From positions 1-64,000 of the forward strand of contig NZ_FWZX01000017.1 of assembly GCF_900177295.1 (NCBI RefSeq): a stretch of DNA of 64,000 nucleotides, written 5' to 3'. Shown piece by piece: positions 44,599-52,786 of the stretch (the stretch's first letter is position 1; each line of letters opens with the position of its first letter). A program made the translations under genes and the position numbers. This stretch comes from Tistlia consotensis USBA 355. Its GTDB lineage: Bacteria > Pseudomonadota > Alphaproteobacteria > Kiloniellales > DSM-21159. Under the pieces are notes generated by a model, which saw nothing but the letters and a program-made list of their open reading frames with translations, was not told the origin of the DNA and ran no database searches.

Positions 44599-47070
44599 CT
44601 AGAAGTCCAAGCTCACCGACAGCTTGGCGGTCAGCGGGGCGCCCTGGGTCAGGTAGCCGCCGTTGGCCGAGGCCCAGTAGGCGTTGTCGGTGACGTTCTC
44701 GATGTTGGCCAGGAAGGCGACCGGGTAGCCGGCCAGCTCGGTGCGGTAGCGGGCGCCGAGGTCCAGGCGCGTCCAGGCCGGCACCTCCAGGCTGTTGGCG
44801 GCGTCCAGGTACTGCGGGCCGGTGTGCAGCAGCCGGCCGGTCAGGGTCAGGCCCCGGAGGTAGGGCAGGTCCCACTCGGCGCCGATGTTGAACTGGTAGT
44901 CCGGCACGCCGACCGCGTCGTTGCCGTCGTTGCTGCCGCCGGCCGTCCTGGCCAGCTCGGCGTCGAGCAGCGTGACGCCGCCGAGCAGGCGGAAGCCCTC
45001 GAGCGGCTCGCCGAACAGGCTGAGCTCGATGCCGCGGTTCCGCTGCTCGCCGTCGATGCCGTAGACCAGGGTGTCGGGATCGGTCAGGCCGCTCGGCCTG
45101 GTCGTCTGGAACAGCGCCAGCGAGCCGCCGAGCGTGCCGAAATCGAGCTTGCCGCCGATCTCGTACTGGGTCGAGCGGTAGGGCGCGAAGACCTCGCCGG
45201 CGTTGACCGCCGTCGCGGGCGCGCTGTCCGAGGGCGTCAGGCCCTCGATGCGGTTGGCGTAGAGCGAGAGCGTCTCGGTCGGCCGGAACACCAGGCCGAA
45301 GGCCGGCGTCCAGGCCCACTCGTCGAAGTTCGCCGTGCGCGTGCCGCTGCTCCGGTCGAAGCCCTCGACCTGGATGTGCTGGCGGCGCAGGCCGGCGGTG
45401 AACAGCAGCCGGTCGTCGAAGAAGGTCAGGGTGTCGGCGAGGTAGAAGCTCTGGGTCGTCGTCTCGGCGACCTTCGGCAGGTCGTCGAAGTCCCCCGAGG
45501 CCAGCAGTGTCGCCGGCCGCGCCACGTCGGCCGGGTCGTAGAGGTTGGTCGCCTGCGAGGAGGCGAACTCGTAGGAATTGCGGTTGACGGTGTCGAGCGC
45601 GGTGGCGCCGAGGCTGAGGCGGTGGCCGACCGGCCCGGTCTCGGCGAGCGCGTTCAGGCCCAGCTCGCCGGTCTTGGTCTGGTCCTCGCGCGGCACGGTC
45701 AGCCGGCCGACCGTGGCGCTGCCGTTGCTGCCGGTGACCGTCGGCGAGGCGTAGTCGCCATCCTCGCGCAGCGAGCGGGCGCCGAGCGCGGCATGGGCGG
45801 TGACCCTGTCGGTCAGGTCGTACTCGGCGCGGATCTGGCCGTAGGTGTCGGTCAGCTCGGAGTAGCTCCAGGCGGTCGCGTAGTTCGCGCTGGCGTCGGT
45901 CGCGTCCGGGACCGCGGTGCCGCTGACGAAGACCACCGGCCGGCCCTGGTCGACGCGCTGGCGCTGCGAGGCGAGGTCGAGGGTGACCCGCGCCCGCTCG
46001 CCGCGGTAGTCGAGCGCCAGGGAACCGAGCAGGGTCGAGCGCGTCTCGTCCTCGATCGCGGTCTCGCCGTCGCGCGCCACGACGTTGCTGCGCAGGCCGA
46101 ACTCCTTGTCCGCGCCGAAACGCCGGCCGAAGTCGAGATGGCCGCCGAAGCGGCTGTCCTGGGCCCAGCTGCCGGTCAGGCGGGTCAGCGGCGCGTCGCC
46201 GGCGCGCTTCGGCACCAGGTTGACCGTGCCGCCGATGCCGCTGCCGGCCGGCGGCATGCCGTTCAGGAAGGCGCTGGCGCCGGTCAGCAGCTCGACCCGC
46301 TCGTACATCTCGGTGTTGACGATCTGGCGCGGCGCGGTGCCGTAGAGCCCGTCGATCGCGATGTCCTCCCCGGACAGCGGGAAGCCGCGGATCACGAAGG
46401 ATTCCGAGAAGTTGCCGTAGCCGTAGCTGGTCCGCACCGAGGCGTCGTTGGCCAGCACCTCGCCGATCGTCTCGGCCTGCTGGTTGCGGATCGTCTCCTC
46501 GGTGTAGCTGGTGATCGCGAAGGGCACCTCCATGCGGTCCTGGTTGCCGAGCGCGCCGATCCGGCCGCCGCGCGCGACCTGGCCGCCGGCGTAGGCCGGA
46601 GGCAGGGTGCCGATCGTCGCGGTCGCCGGCGCGCCGCCCTCGCCTTCGACCCGGATCGGGTTCAGCACCAGGGAGTTGCCGTCGGCGGCAACTCGCTCCA
46701 AGGCGACCGTACCGGGCTCGGTGAAGCGCCAGGTGACACCGGTGCCCTCGAGCAGCCGGGCCAGCGCGTCCTCCGCCGTGAAGCGGCCCCGGACGCCGGG
46801 ACTCTCGAGTCCCTTCAGCTTCGCGGTGTCGTAGAAGACCTGCAGGCCGGCGCGCCGGGCGAAGGCGATGACCGCCTTGTCGAGCGGCTGCGGCGGGATC
46901 GCGAAGTCGAGCGGCTGCGCGGCCTGGGCCAGCTGCTGGGCCGTCGCCGCGAGCGAGGGGAAGAAGGCCGCCAGCCCGGGCCCCTCCGCCGCCGCCGTGC
47001 CGCCCAGCGTCAACGCCAAGGCCAGGCCGGTCCCCAGCCGCGCCGGCACGGCCATCCCCAATCCCCTCAT
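44599..47070 (-). CDS. TonB-dependent siderophore receptor with STN signalling domain
   Basis: This 823-residue outer-membrane protein has a signal peptide (MRGLGMAVPARLGTGLALALTLGGTAAA). An STN domain (LDFAIPPQPLDKAVIAFARRAGLQVFYD...DALARLLEGTGVTWR), a plug (PFAITSYTEETIRNQQAETIGEVLANDASVRTSYGYGNFSESFVIRGF) and a beta-barrel ending in a terminal Phe follow. The STN domain and adjacent FecR/FecI genes indicate transcriptional signalling on ferric-siderophore binding. The start at 47070 is the signal-peptide ATG, with GGGGGACGAG upstream. Confidence 0.92.
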   Translation of the reverse strand: MRGLGMAVPARLGTGLALALTLGGTAAAEGPGLAAFFPSLAATAQQLAQAAQPLDFAIPPQPLDKAVIAFARRAGLQVFYDTAKLKGLESPGVRGRFTAEDALARLLEGTGVTWRFTEPGTVALERVAADGNSLVLNPIRVEGEGGAPATATIGTLPPAYAGGQVARGGRIGALGNQDRMEVPFAITSYTEETIRNQQAETIGEVLANDASVRTSYGYGNFSESFVIRGFPLSGEDIAIDGLYGTAPRQIVNTEMYERVELLTGASAFLNGMPPAGSGIGGTVNLVPKRAGDAPLTRLTGSWAQDSRFGGHLDFGRRFGADKEFGLRSNVVARDGETAIEDETRSTLLGSLALDYRGERARVTLDLASQRQRVDQGRPVVFVSGTAVPDATDASANYATAWSYSELTDTYGQIRAEYDLTDRVTAHAALGARSLREDGDYASPTVTGSNGSATVGRLTVPREDQTKTGELGLNALAETGPVGHRLSLGATALDTVNRNSYEFASSQATNLYDPADVARPATLLASGDFDDLPKVAETTTQSFYLADTLTFFDDRLLFTAGLRRQHIQVEGFDRSSGTRTANFDEWAWTPAFGLVFRPTETLSLYANRIEGLTPSDSAPATAVNAGEVFAPYRSTQYEIGGKLDFGTLGGSLALFQTTRPSGLTDPDTLVYGIDGEQRNRGIELSLFGEPLEGFRLLGGVTLLDAELARTAGGSNDGNDAVGVPDYQFNIGAEWDLPYLRGLTLTGRLLHTGPQYLDAANSLEVPAWTRLDLGARYRTELAGYPVAFLANIENVTDNAYWASANGGYLTQGAPLTAKLSVSLDF

Positions 47071-47107
47071 GTCTCGTCCCCCAAAAGGTTTCGCTGGTCG
47101 GATCAAC

Positions 47108-47130
47108 ATGCGACTGATTTGCAGTCGCAT
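47108..47130. promoter_or_regulatory. Inverted repeat upstream of the siderophore receptor, possible Fur-type box
   Basis: ATGCGACTG (47108-47116) and CAGTCGCAT (47122-47130) form a perfect 9-bp inverted repeat with 5 nt between. It lies 38 bp before the receptor start. Position and TGCGA/TCGCA arms suggest an iron-responsive operator, though it differs from the classical Fur consensus. Confidence 0.5.
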
Positions 47131-47193
47131 CCTTTGCCTAGGACGAGTCCGGCGGTGCGGCACCGTAAGGAAAAATCCTCGGGGCGGTGCCGG

Positions 47194-48180
47194 TCAGTAG
47201 AGCAGGGTCGCGAAGGGCGGCAGGGCGAGGCGGCGCGCGTCGAGCTCGGCGGCGATGATCTCGAGCGCGCCGTCCAGGCGCGCGATCTCGAAGACGCCGC
47301 TGACGCGGCGCCCGGCGAGGGCCGGGTCGAGCAGCAGGATGCGGTCGCGGCGGTGGCGGTCCAGCGTCGCCACGGCCTCGGCCAGCGGCACGTCGTCGAA
47401 GACCAGCCGGCCCTCGCGCCAGGGCGCCACGGCGTCCGGCGTCACGCGGGCGACCGGGCCGAGACCGACGGCGGCCGAATAGGCGACCCGCTCGCCCTCG
47501 GCCAACACGACCCGCGGCGCGGCTCCGCCGGCCGCCGGTGCGGAGACCGCGACCCGATGCTCCAGCACCGTCACCGTCGTGGCCGCGGCGCCAAGCGAGA
47601 CCAGGAAGCGCGTGCCCAGGGCCTCGGCCTCGCCGCCGGCGGCGCGCACCAGGAAGGGACGCCCGCCCGCCGCTGCCGCAGGCGCCGCGGTGAACAGCGC
47701 CTCGCCCGCCAGGAGCTCGACCGCGCGCCGCTTGCCGTCGTAGCGCAGGGCCAGCGCCGTGCCGCTGTCGAGCTCGGCCTGGCCGCCGTCGGGCAGGCGG
47801 ACGCTGCGCCGCTCGCCCGGGCCGGTGCGGTAGTCGGCGATGAGCGCGGTCACCGGGTCGCCGAGCCCGTAGGCGCCGAGGCCGGCCGCCAGGACCAGCC
47901 CGGCTGCGAGACCGCCGAGCAGCCGGCGTCGGCCGATCCAGGGCGCGGCGTCGTTGGCTGCAGGCGGCGGCGCGACGCGGCCCAGCTCCCGCCAGGTCGC
48001 CTCGGCGTCGGCCAGGGCCTCGGCCGCGGCCGGATCGCCGGCCAGCCAGATCGCGAGCGCCCGGCCGGCGCCGGCGTCGAGCGGACCGCCCTCGATCCGC
48101 ACCTGCCAGGCCGCCGCCTCGGCCTCGATCCGGGCGCTGCGTCCCGGCCTGTGGGCGGGGTGCCTCGGCTCTGCTGTCAC
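47194..48180 (-). CDS. FecR-family anti-sigma / transducer protein
   Basis: This 328-residue protein has a cytoplasmic DUF4880-like N-terminus (EAAAWQVRIEGGPLDAGAGRALAIWLAGDPAAAEALADAEATW) and one membrane helix (LLGGLAAGLVLAAGLGAYGLG). A periplasmic FecR domain (GPGERRSVRLPDGGQAELDSGTALAL...FLVRAAGGEAEALGTRFLV) and a C-terminal STN-like segment follow. The start is a GTG at 48180 with GGAGAGGAAG upstream. It passes the receptor's signal to the sigma factor encoded upstream. Confidence 0.9.
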   Translation of the reverse strand: MTAEPRHPAHRPGRSARIEAEAAAWQVRIEGGPLDAGAGRALAIWLAGDPAAAEALADAEATWRELGRVAPPPAANDAAPWIGRRRLLGGLAAGLVLAAGLGAYGLGDPVTALIADYRTGPGERRSVRLPDGGQAELDSGTALALRYDGKRRAVELLAGEALFTAAPAAAAGGRPFLVRAAGGEAEALGTRFLVSLGAAATTVTVLEHRVAVSAPAAGGAAPRVVLAEGERVAYSAAVGLGPVARVTPDAVAPWREGRLVFDDVPLAEAVATLDRHRRDRILLLDPALAGRRVSGVFEIARLDGALEIIAAELDARRLALPPFATLLY

Positions 48181-48245
48181 GCCGCTTCCTCTCCTGTCGC
48201 TCGAAGATAGGACGTTCGAGCGGGCCGGATCCGTTACCCTGCCGG

Positions 48246-48746
48246 TCAATTCCGCCGCGCCGCGCGCATGGCCTGCTGCAGGGCGCGGGCCAGGTGCTTC
48301 TGCACCGAGCTCTCGGAGATGCCGAGCCGGGCGGCGATCTCCAGGTAGGTCAGGCCCTCGACGCGGTTCAGGCGGAAGATCTCGCGGGTCCGCGGTGGCA
48401 GCCGGGCGAGGGCCTGCTCCAGGCGCTGCAGCCGCTCGCGCGCGGCGAGGGCGCGCTCGACGTCCGGCGTCTCGTCCTCGACGGCGGCGAGCCGCTCGGC
48501 CGGCACCGCCTCGGTGCGGCGCCGGGCCTCCTGCCGGAAGTGGTCGAGCGCGAGGTTGCCGGCGATCCGGTAGAGATAGGCGCGCAGGTTGCGCGCGCCG
48601 GCCTCGGGCGGCTGCTGGACGAGCCTCAGGAAGGCGTCCTGCAGCAGGTCGGCGGCGAGGGCCGGGCAGCCGGTCCGGCGGTTGAGGTAGAGCTCGAGGG
48701 CGCGGCCGTGGGCCTGGAACAGCGCCTTCAGATCCCGCTCCGCCAC
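48246..48746 (-). CDS. FecI-type ECF sigma factor
   Basis: This 166-residue sigma-70-like factor has region 2 (LNRRTGCPALAADLLQDAFLRL...NLRAYLYRIAGNLALDHFRQE) and region 4 (LPPRTREIFRLNRVEGLTYLEIAARLGISESSVQKHLARAL). It precedes fecR by about 65 bp and directs transcription of the receptor gene when the siderophore signal arrives. A Fur-like box lies about 50 bp upstream. Confidence 0.92.
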   Translation of the reverse strand: MAERDLKALFQAHGRALELYLNRRTGCPALAADLLQDAFLRLVQQPPEAGARNLRAYLYRIAGNLALDHFRQEARRRTEAVPAERLAAVEDETPDVERALAARERLQRLEQALARLPPRTREIFRLNRVEGLTYLEIAARLGISESSVQKHLARALQQAMRAARRN

Positions 48747-48796
48747 GTCCCGCCCGTCCTGCCCCGTCCGCCGTCGCCGTCCGGGCGCAAGCTAGA

Positions 48797-48818
48797 GAGA
48801 ATGAGAATGAATCGCAAT
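48797..48818 (-). promoter_or_regulatory. Fur-box-like site upstream of the ECF sigma gene
   Basis: GAGAATGAGAATGAATCGCAAT on the plus strand shows the repeated GAGAAT hexamers of Fur boxes. It lies 51 bp upstream of the sigma-factor start. Iron-loaded Fur would repress the sigma/FecR pair there. Confidence 0.65.
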
Positions 48819-48895
48819 ATCGATCGCGCGAGACAGGGAGAGGGGGAGCGGCCGCCGGCACCGGGAAGCGCAGCGCCGGTGACCGCTCCGGCCGC

Positions 48896-49429
48896 TCACG
48901 GACGGACCGGGGGAAAATCGATGTCCGTGTGCGCGACGTTGTTGATCAGGTTGGTGAAGAGGTTGAGGGCGACGTTGGCGACCGTCTCGGTGACCGCGGC
49001 GTCGTCGAGACCGGCGGCGCGGGCCGCCGCCAGGTCGGCGTCGGCGAGCCGGCCGCGGGTCTCCAGGATGCGCTGCGACAGGGTCAGGATCGCCTGGACC
49101 TTCGGATCCGCCGCCTCGCCCCTGCAGTGTCGGCCGATCTCATCGGCCGGGACCTTGAGGCTGCCGGCGATGAAGCTGTGCGCCGCGGTGCAGTAGTCGC
49201 AGCCGTTGACCCCGGCGACGGCCAGCGAGATCGCCTCGCGGGTCTTCGGCGCGAAGCCGCCGCCGGCGACCGCGCCGGAGAAGGCGAGGTAGCCCTCCAG
49301 CACCGCCGGCTGGTTGGCCATGACGCGGGTGATGTTGGGCGTCGCGCCCATCTTCTTCTGCACGGCCTCGAGCAGCTGCTTCGTCTTGCCTTCGGCGGCG
49401 GCGGGATCGACCTGGGACAGGCGGGCCAT
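48896..49429 (-). CDS. Carboxymuconolactone decarboxylase / AhpD-like peroxidase-related protein
   Basis: This 177-residue helical protein has the redox motif NGCDYCTAAHSFIAG (CxxC, His) and the peroxidase-related pattern MGATPNITRVMANQPAVLEGYLAFSGAV. It is distinct from the AhpD-like gene at 25394. It is divergent from a TetR gene, with two palindromes between them, so it is probably that regulator's target. Confidence 0.87.
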   Translation of the reverse strand: MARLSQVDPAAAEGKTKQLLEAVQKKMGATPNITRVMANQPAVLEGYLAFSGAVAGGGFAPKTREAISLAVAGVNGCDYCTAAHSFIAGSLKVPADEIGRHCRGEAADPKVQAILTLSQRILETRGRLADADLAAARAAGLDDAAVTETVANVALNLFTNLINNVAHTDIDFPPVRP

Positions 49430-49448
49430 GGGGATTCTCCTTTGTTAC

Positions 49449-49462
49449 GGACCGTTCGGTCC
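49449..49462. promoter_or_regulatory. TetR-type operator, CMD-gene side
   Basis: GGACCG-TT-CGGTCC is a 6-bp-arm inverted repeat 20 bp from the CMD-gene start. It shares the TTAC-(C/G)-GACCG sequence with the second site at 49518. Confidence 0.55.
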
Positions 49463-49517
49463 TATTGCGGGTCCGGAAAAGGCCGCGCTTGCGGCCGGTG
49501 AGTGGGATCTATATGTT

Positions 49518-49531
49518 ACCGACCGGTCCGT
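49518..49531. promoter_or_regulatory. TetR-type operator, regulator side
   Basis: ACCGACCGGTCCGT is near-palindromic around GACCGGTC and matches the ACCGACCGGTCGGT type common for TetR regulators. It lies 40 bp before the tetR-type start. A GGCCGC-GCTT-GCGGCC hairpin (49481-49496) separates the two sites. Confidence 0.6.
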
Positions 49532-49570
49532 CAAGTTGTGGCCCGATCACGAGACTGCGAGGAGGAGCCG

Positions 49571-50143
49571 ATGCCGCGCCGCCGATCCTTCGAGCCCGAG
49601 GAGGCTCTCCGGTCGATCATGGAGGCCTTCTGGGCCGGGGGCTACGAGGGCACCTCGATCCAGGACCTGGAGGCCGCGGCCGGCCTCAAGAAGCAGAGTC
49701 TCTACCGCCTGTTCGGCGACAAGCGCGGCATGTACCTGGCGGCGCTCGGACTCTACGAGCGCGAGCAGTTCGCCCTGGCCGAGGCCGAGCTGGGCGGCGA
49801 GGGCACGGTGCGCGAGCGCTTCGAGCGGCTGCTCGACGGCGTGATCGCGCGGGCGACCGAGCAGGGCGACCGGCGCGGCTGCCTGATCTGCAACGCGAGC
49901 GTCGACCAGGCGGCGCTCGACGCCGCGACCGGCCGCGAGGTGACGGCGATGCTGGCCCGGCTCGAGGCGATGTTCGAGCGCTCCCTGGCCGGCGCCGCGC
50001 TGTTCCGCGGCGGTCCGGCCGGGCGTCGGCGCGCCGCCCGCAAGCTGCTCGCCGGCTACGTGGGCCTGCGCGTGCTGGTCAAGACCGGCCTGCCCGAGGC
50101 CCTGCTGCAGGACGCCAAGGAGGCGCTGCTGGAAGGGCTGTAG
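49571..50143 (+). CDS. TetR-family transcriptional regulator
   Basis: This 190-residue protein has an N-terminal HTH (FEPEEALRSIMEAFWAGGYEGTSIQDLEAAAGLKKQSLYRLFGDKRGMYLAAL) and a helical ligand domain with GCLICNASVD. GGAGGAG lies just before the ATG at 49571; the frame is open for 23 codons further up but would cover the operator. It most likely represses the divergent AhpD-like gene and itself. Confidence 0.88.
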   Translation: MPRRRSFEPEEALRSIMEAFWAGGYEGTSIQDLEAAAGLKKQSLYRLFGDKRGMYLAALGLYEREQFALAEAELGGEGTVRERFERLLDGVIARATEQGDRRGCLICNASVDQAALDAATGREVTAMLARLEAMFERSLAGAALFRGGPAGRRRAARKLLAGYVGLRVLVKTGLPEALLQDAKEALLEGL

Positions 50144-50180
50144 ACGGGGCGGCAGGCGACGGGAAGCGGGGCCGCCGCTC

Positions 50181-50669
50181 TCAGGCGGGCCGGCCCCGCA
50201 GGATCGCGAGGCGCTCCAGGCTCTCGGCGGGCCAGCAGGTCTTGCGGTCGTAGTAGACGGGCACCGCCAGGGCGTCGGGCGGCAGCACCACCCAGGGCTG
50301 GTTGGACTCCGTGAAGATGTGGATGTCCGGCGGCAGCAGGTCGGGGTTGTCGAGCGATCCGACGCGCACGAAGGCGACCTTGGCGCCGGCGCCCGAGTAG
50401 TGGCTCCAGACGGCGATCCGGCAGGTCGGGCAGCGGGCGATCAGCTGGCCCTTGCCGCTCTCCGAGGGCGTGTCGACCAGCTCGGGCTCGGCGCCCAGCA
50501 GCTCGACGCGGTCGGTCTCGATCATGGCGTTGAGCGCGAAGGAGGCACCGGTCTCGCGCTGGCACCAGCGGCAGTGGCAGCAGTGCACGAACAGCGGCCT
50601 GCCGGTCAGGCGGTAGCGCACCGCCCGGCAGTCGCAGCCGCCCTCCGCCGTGAAATCCCCCTCGGCCAT
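50181..50669 (-). CDS. GFA-family (glutathione-dependent formaldehyde-activating / CENP-V type) protein
   Basis: This 162-residue protein has the three zinc-binding cysteine clusters of the family: GGCDCRAVRYRL, HCCHCRWCQRETGASFALNAM and ARCPTCRIAVWSHY. Its true reaction is uncertain; some members bind glutathione. GGAGGAAAG precedes the ATG at 50669. It converges with the TetR gene. Confidence 0.87.
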   Translation of the reverse strand: MAEGDFTAEGGCDCRAVRYRLTGRPLFVHCCHCRWCQRETGASFALNAMIETDRVELLGAEPELVDTPSESGKGQLIARCPTCRIAVWSHYSGAGAKVAFVRVGSLDNPDLLPPDIHIFTESNQPWVVLPPDALAVPVYYDRKTCWPAESLERLAILRGRPA

Positions 50670-50779
50670 CGCTTCTTTCCTCCCCTCGGTCGTTCATCCT
50701 GCCGGTCGCGCAGCTTAGCCGCGCCCCCGTGCCGGGGAAACCGGACAGAACGGAACAGGACCATTGCTGTCCTCGCCGC

Positions 50780-51259
50780 CTACCGCAGGGCCAGGGTGAA
50801 GGCGGCCGCGGCGGCCAGCGAGGCCGCGGTGCGGACGTGGTTCCACAGGCTCCAGGCCGGCTGGAAGCGCTGCCAGAGCGCCGCCGCCTCGGGGCTCGTG
50901 GGATCGAGGCCCGCGAGCTGCTGGTTGAGCGGCACGTTGCCAGCCATGGTCACGACGATGCTGCCGGCGAGGTAGAGCAGGCCGCCGGCGAGCAGCCAGA
51001 GCGCGCCCGGCGCCTTCAGGTCGAGCAGCGCGACGATGCCGAGCGCCAGGCAGGCGGCGGCCGTGCCGAAGAAAGCGCCGAAGAACCAGGGATTGAGCAC
51101 CGCGAGGTTGATCGACTGCATCGCCGCGATGCCCTGCGGCGCCGGCAGGCGGCCGAGCGCGCCCATCACGAAGCTGGAGAAGGCGAAGAAGATGCCGGCG
51201 ACCAGCCCGCTGCCGAGCGCCGCGACCAGGGCCAGGCCGCCGAAGAACCCGCTGCTCAT
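50780..51259 (-). CDS. DUF1772 (anthrone-oxygenase-like) membrane protein
   Basis: This 159-residue protein has four membrane helices and the DUF1772 pattern SGLVAGIFFAFSSFVMGALGRLPAPQGIAAMQSINLAVLNPWFFGAFFGTAA, then VPLNQQLAGLDPTSPEAAALWQRFQPAWSLWNHVRTAASL. Some relatives oxidise anthrones. The start at 51259 has GGAGAG upstream. It is divergent from a TetR gene with a palindrome between the two starts. Confidence 0.83.
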   Translation of the reverse strand: MSSGFFGGLALVAALGSGLVAGIFFAFSSFVMGALGRLPAPQGIAAMQSINLAVLNPWFFGAFFGTAAACLALGIVALLDLKAPGALWLLAGGLLYLAGSIVVTMAGNVPLNQQLAGLDPTSPEAAALWQRFQPAWSLWNHVRTAASLAAAAAFTLALR

Positions 51260-51278
51260 GGCTTGCTCTCCAAGAACG

Positions 51279-51291
51279 TGAGTGATACTCA
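51279..51291. promoter_or_regulatory. TGAGT-GAT-ACTCA operator between DUF1772 and TetR genes
   Basis: This perfect inverted repeat lies 20 bp before the DUF1772 start and just before the regulator's frame. AACGTGA also occurs as a direct repeat at 51275-51281 and 51301-51307. It is the likely TetR binding site. Confidence 0.6.
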
Positions 51292-51303
51292 TATTTGCGA
51301 AAC

Positions 51304-52011
51304 GTGATAATCCCTCGTATTTCTGGAGTCAACGGAACTTGCCCGAGCCGCTCCGCCTTGTCCGACGCTCCTGCCGAGCCCTTTGCCGATCCCGGTGCGC
51401 CCGCGCTGCGCCGCCGGCCGAGCCAGCGCCGCAGCCGGGAGCGGGTCGAGCGGATTCTCGCCGCGGCGGTCGCGCTGATCGAGGCGCGCGGCAGCGACGC
51501 CCTGCGCATGAGCGAGCTGGCCGAGCGGGCCGGGGTCTCGATCGGCTCGCTCTATCAGTACTTCCCGGACAAGGCGGCGGTCGTGCGCACCCTGGCGGAG
51601 CGCTACAACGAGGAGGGGCGGGCCTGCATCGCGGCGGAGCTGGCCGGAGTGCGCGACGCCGAGGGGCTCCGCCGGGCCTTCGGCGGCCTGATCGACACCT
51701 ACTACGCCCTCTTCCTGGCCGAGCCGGTGCGCCGCGACGTCTGGTCGGCGACCCAGGCCGACCCGGCCCTGCGCGCCTTCGAGCTGGCCGAGAGCCGGGC
51801 CAACGCGGCGATCGTCGCGGCGGTGCTGGCACGCCTCGATCCCGCGGCGGCGCCCGAGGCCCTCTCGGCCTCAGCCCTGACGGTCATGCAGCTCGGCGAG
51901 GCGGCGATGCGGCTCGCCGTCTCGGTGGAGCGCGCCGAGGGAGACAGGCTGGTCGATGCCTACAAGCGCATGGCCCTGGCCGAGCTCGCCCGGGCCGCGG
52001 TGGCGCGCTAG
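51304..52011 (+). CDS. TetR-family transcriptional regulator
   Basis: This protein has up to 235 residues. Its HTH is SRERVERILAAAVALIEARGSDALRMSELAERAGVSIGSLYQYFPDKAAVVRTLAERY, and the C-terminal domain resembles TetR_C members with LAEPVRRDVWSATQADPALRAFELAES. The start is uncertain: no ATG exists, so GTG 51304, TTG 51295 or TTG 51358 are possible; the HTH begins about 30-40 residues in. It probably represses the DUF1772 gene. Its stop shares CTAG with the convergent HxlR gene. Confidence 0.82.
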   Translation: MIIPRISGVNGTCPSRSALSDAPAEPFADPGAPALRRRPSQRRSRERVERILAAAVALIEARGSDALRMSELAERAGVSIGSLYQYFPDKAAVVRTLAERYNEEGRACIAAELAGVRDAEGLRRAFGGLIDTYYALFLAEPVRRDVWSATQADPALRAFELAESRANAAIVAAVLARLDPAAAPEALSASALTVMQLGEAAMRLAVSVERAEGDRLVDAYKRMALAELARAAVAR

Positions 52012-52685
52012 GCGGGGTCGGCCGTCGCCGGCGCCGGAGCGGGCAGGGGGAAGAGGCCGAGGAAGCGCGCCGCCAAGTCCCGGTCGCCGGTGACCGTCAG
52101 CGCGCCCTCGGCCAGGGCCTCGTCGAGGGGGCGGCCGCCGTAGGCGACGGCGGCGAGCGCGTCCGGGCTGCCGGCAATGACGGCGTCGGGCCGCTCGGCC
52201 TCGCCGGGCAGGAGCGCCAGCCGGCCCTCGGCGAGGCGGGCGCGGAAGTGCTGCTCGCCGAGGCGCAGCTCCAGCGTGCCGGCGAGGCCGCGGGCCCTGT
52301 CGGCGTCGACCATCGTGCGGAACGACAAGATCAGCGAGCTGGCGCTCATCGGCAGGTCGCGCGGCCTGGCCGGCGAGCGCGCGGCCCAGCGGCCGAGCGC
52401 CTGGATCGCCGGCTCGAGCTCGCGGCCCCAGTCGGTCAGCGCGTAGACCCGGGCGGCGCCCGGCGGCGGCAGGCGCCGGCGCACCACGATCGAGGCGCGT
52501 TCCAGCTCCGAAAGCCGCTGGCTCAGCACGTTGGGGCTGATGCCGGGCAGGCCGGCGCGCAGGTCGGTGAAGCGGCGCGGGCCGAGCAGCAGCTCGCGCA
52601 CGACCAGCAGGGCCCAGCGCTCGCCGACCAGGTCGAGGGCATGGGCGGCGGCGCAGCCGTCGTCGTAGTGGCGCTTGCCGGCCAT
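52008..52685 (-). CDS. HxlR-family regulator with C-terminal SCP2-like domain
   Basis: This 225-residue protein has an HxlR winged helix (DDGCAAAHALDLVGERWALLVVRELLLGPRRFTDLRAGLPGISPNVLSQRLSELERASIVVRR). A C-terminal SCP2-like lipid-binding segment (GTLELRLGEQHFRARLAEGRLAL...GSPDALAAVAYGGRPLDEALAEGALTVTGD) follows. The fusion suggests sensing of a hydrophobic ligand. It is divergent from the YCII-DUF899-VOC operon, with an 8-bp-arm inverted repeat between. Confidence 0.87.
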   Translation of the reverse strand: MAGKRHYDDGCAAAHALDLVGERWALLVVRELLLGPRRFTDLRAGLPGISPNVLSQRLSELERASIVVRRRLPPPGAARVYALTDWGRELEPAIQALGRWAARSPARPRDLPMSASSLILSFRTMVDADRARGLAGTLELRLGEQHFRARLAEGRLALLPGEAERPDAVIAGSPDALAAVAYGGRPLDEALAEGALTVTGDRDLAARFLGLFPLPAPAPATADPA

Positions 52686-52699
52686 GGCGCCCTCCGTTC

Positions 52700-52760
52700 A
52701 CTCCTGACCTGCAATTTACCGGTTGCCTTTCAGGAGTTGCAGAATATAGCTTGATATCAA
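52700..52760. promoter_or_regulatory. Inverted repeat and palindrome in the HxlR-YCII divergent region
   Basis: ACTCCTGA (52700-52707) and TCAGGAGT (52730-52737) are exact inverted arms 22 bp apart. The 10-bp palindrome TTGATATCAA follows at 52751-52760. Both lie in the 101-bp AT-richer gap between divergent starts. Confidence 0.6.
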
Positions 52761-52786
52761 CATATCGAATCCGAGGAGGAAAGGCC

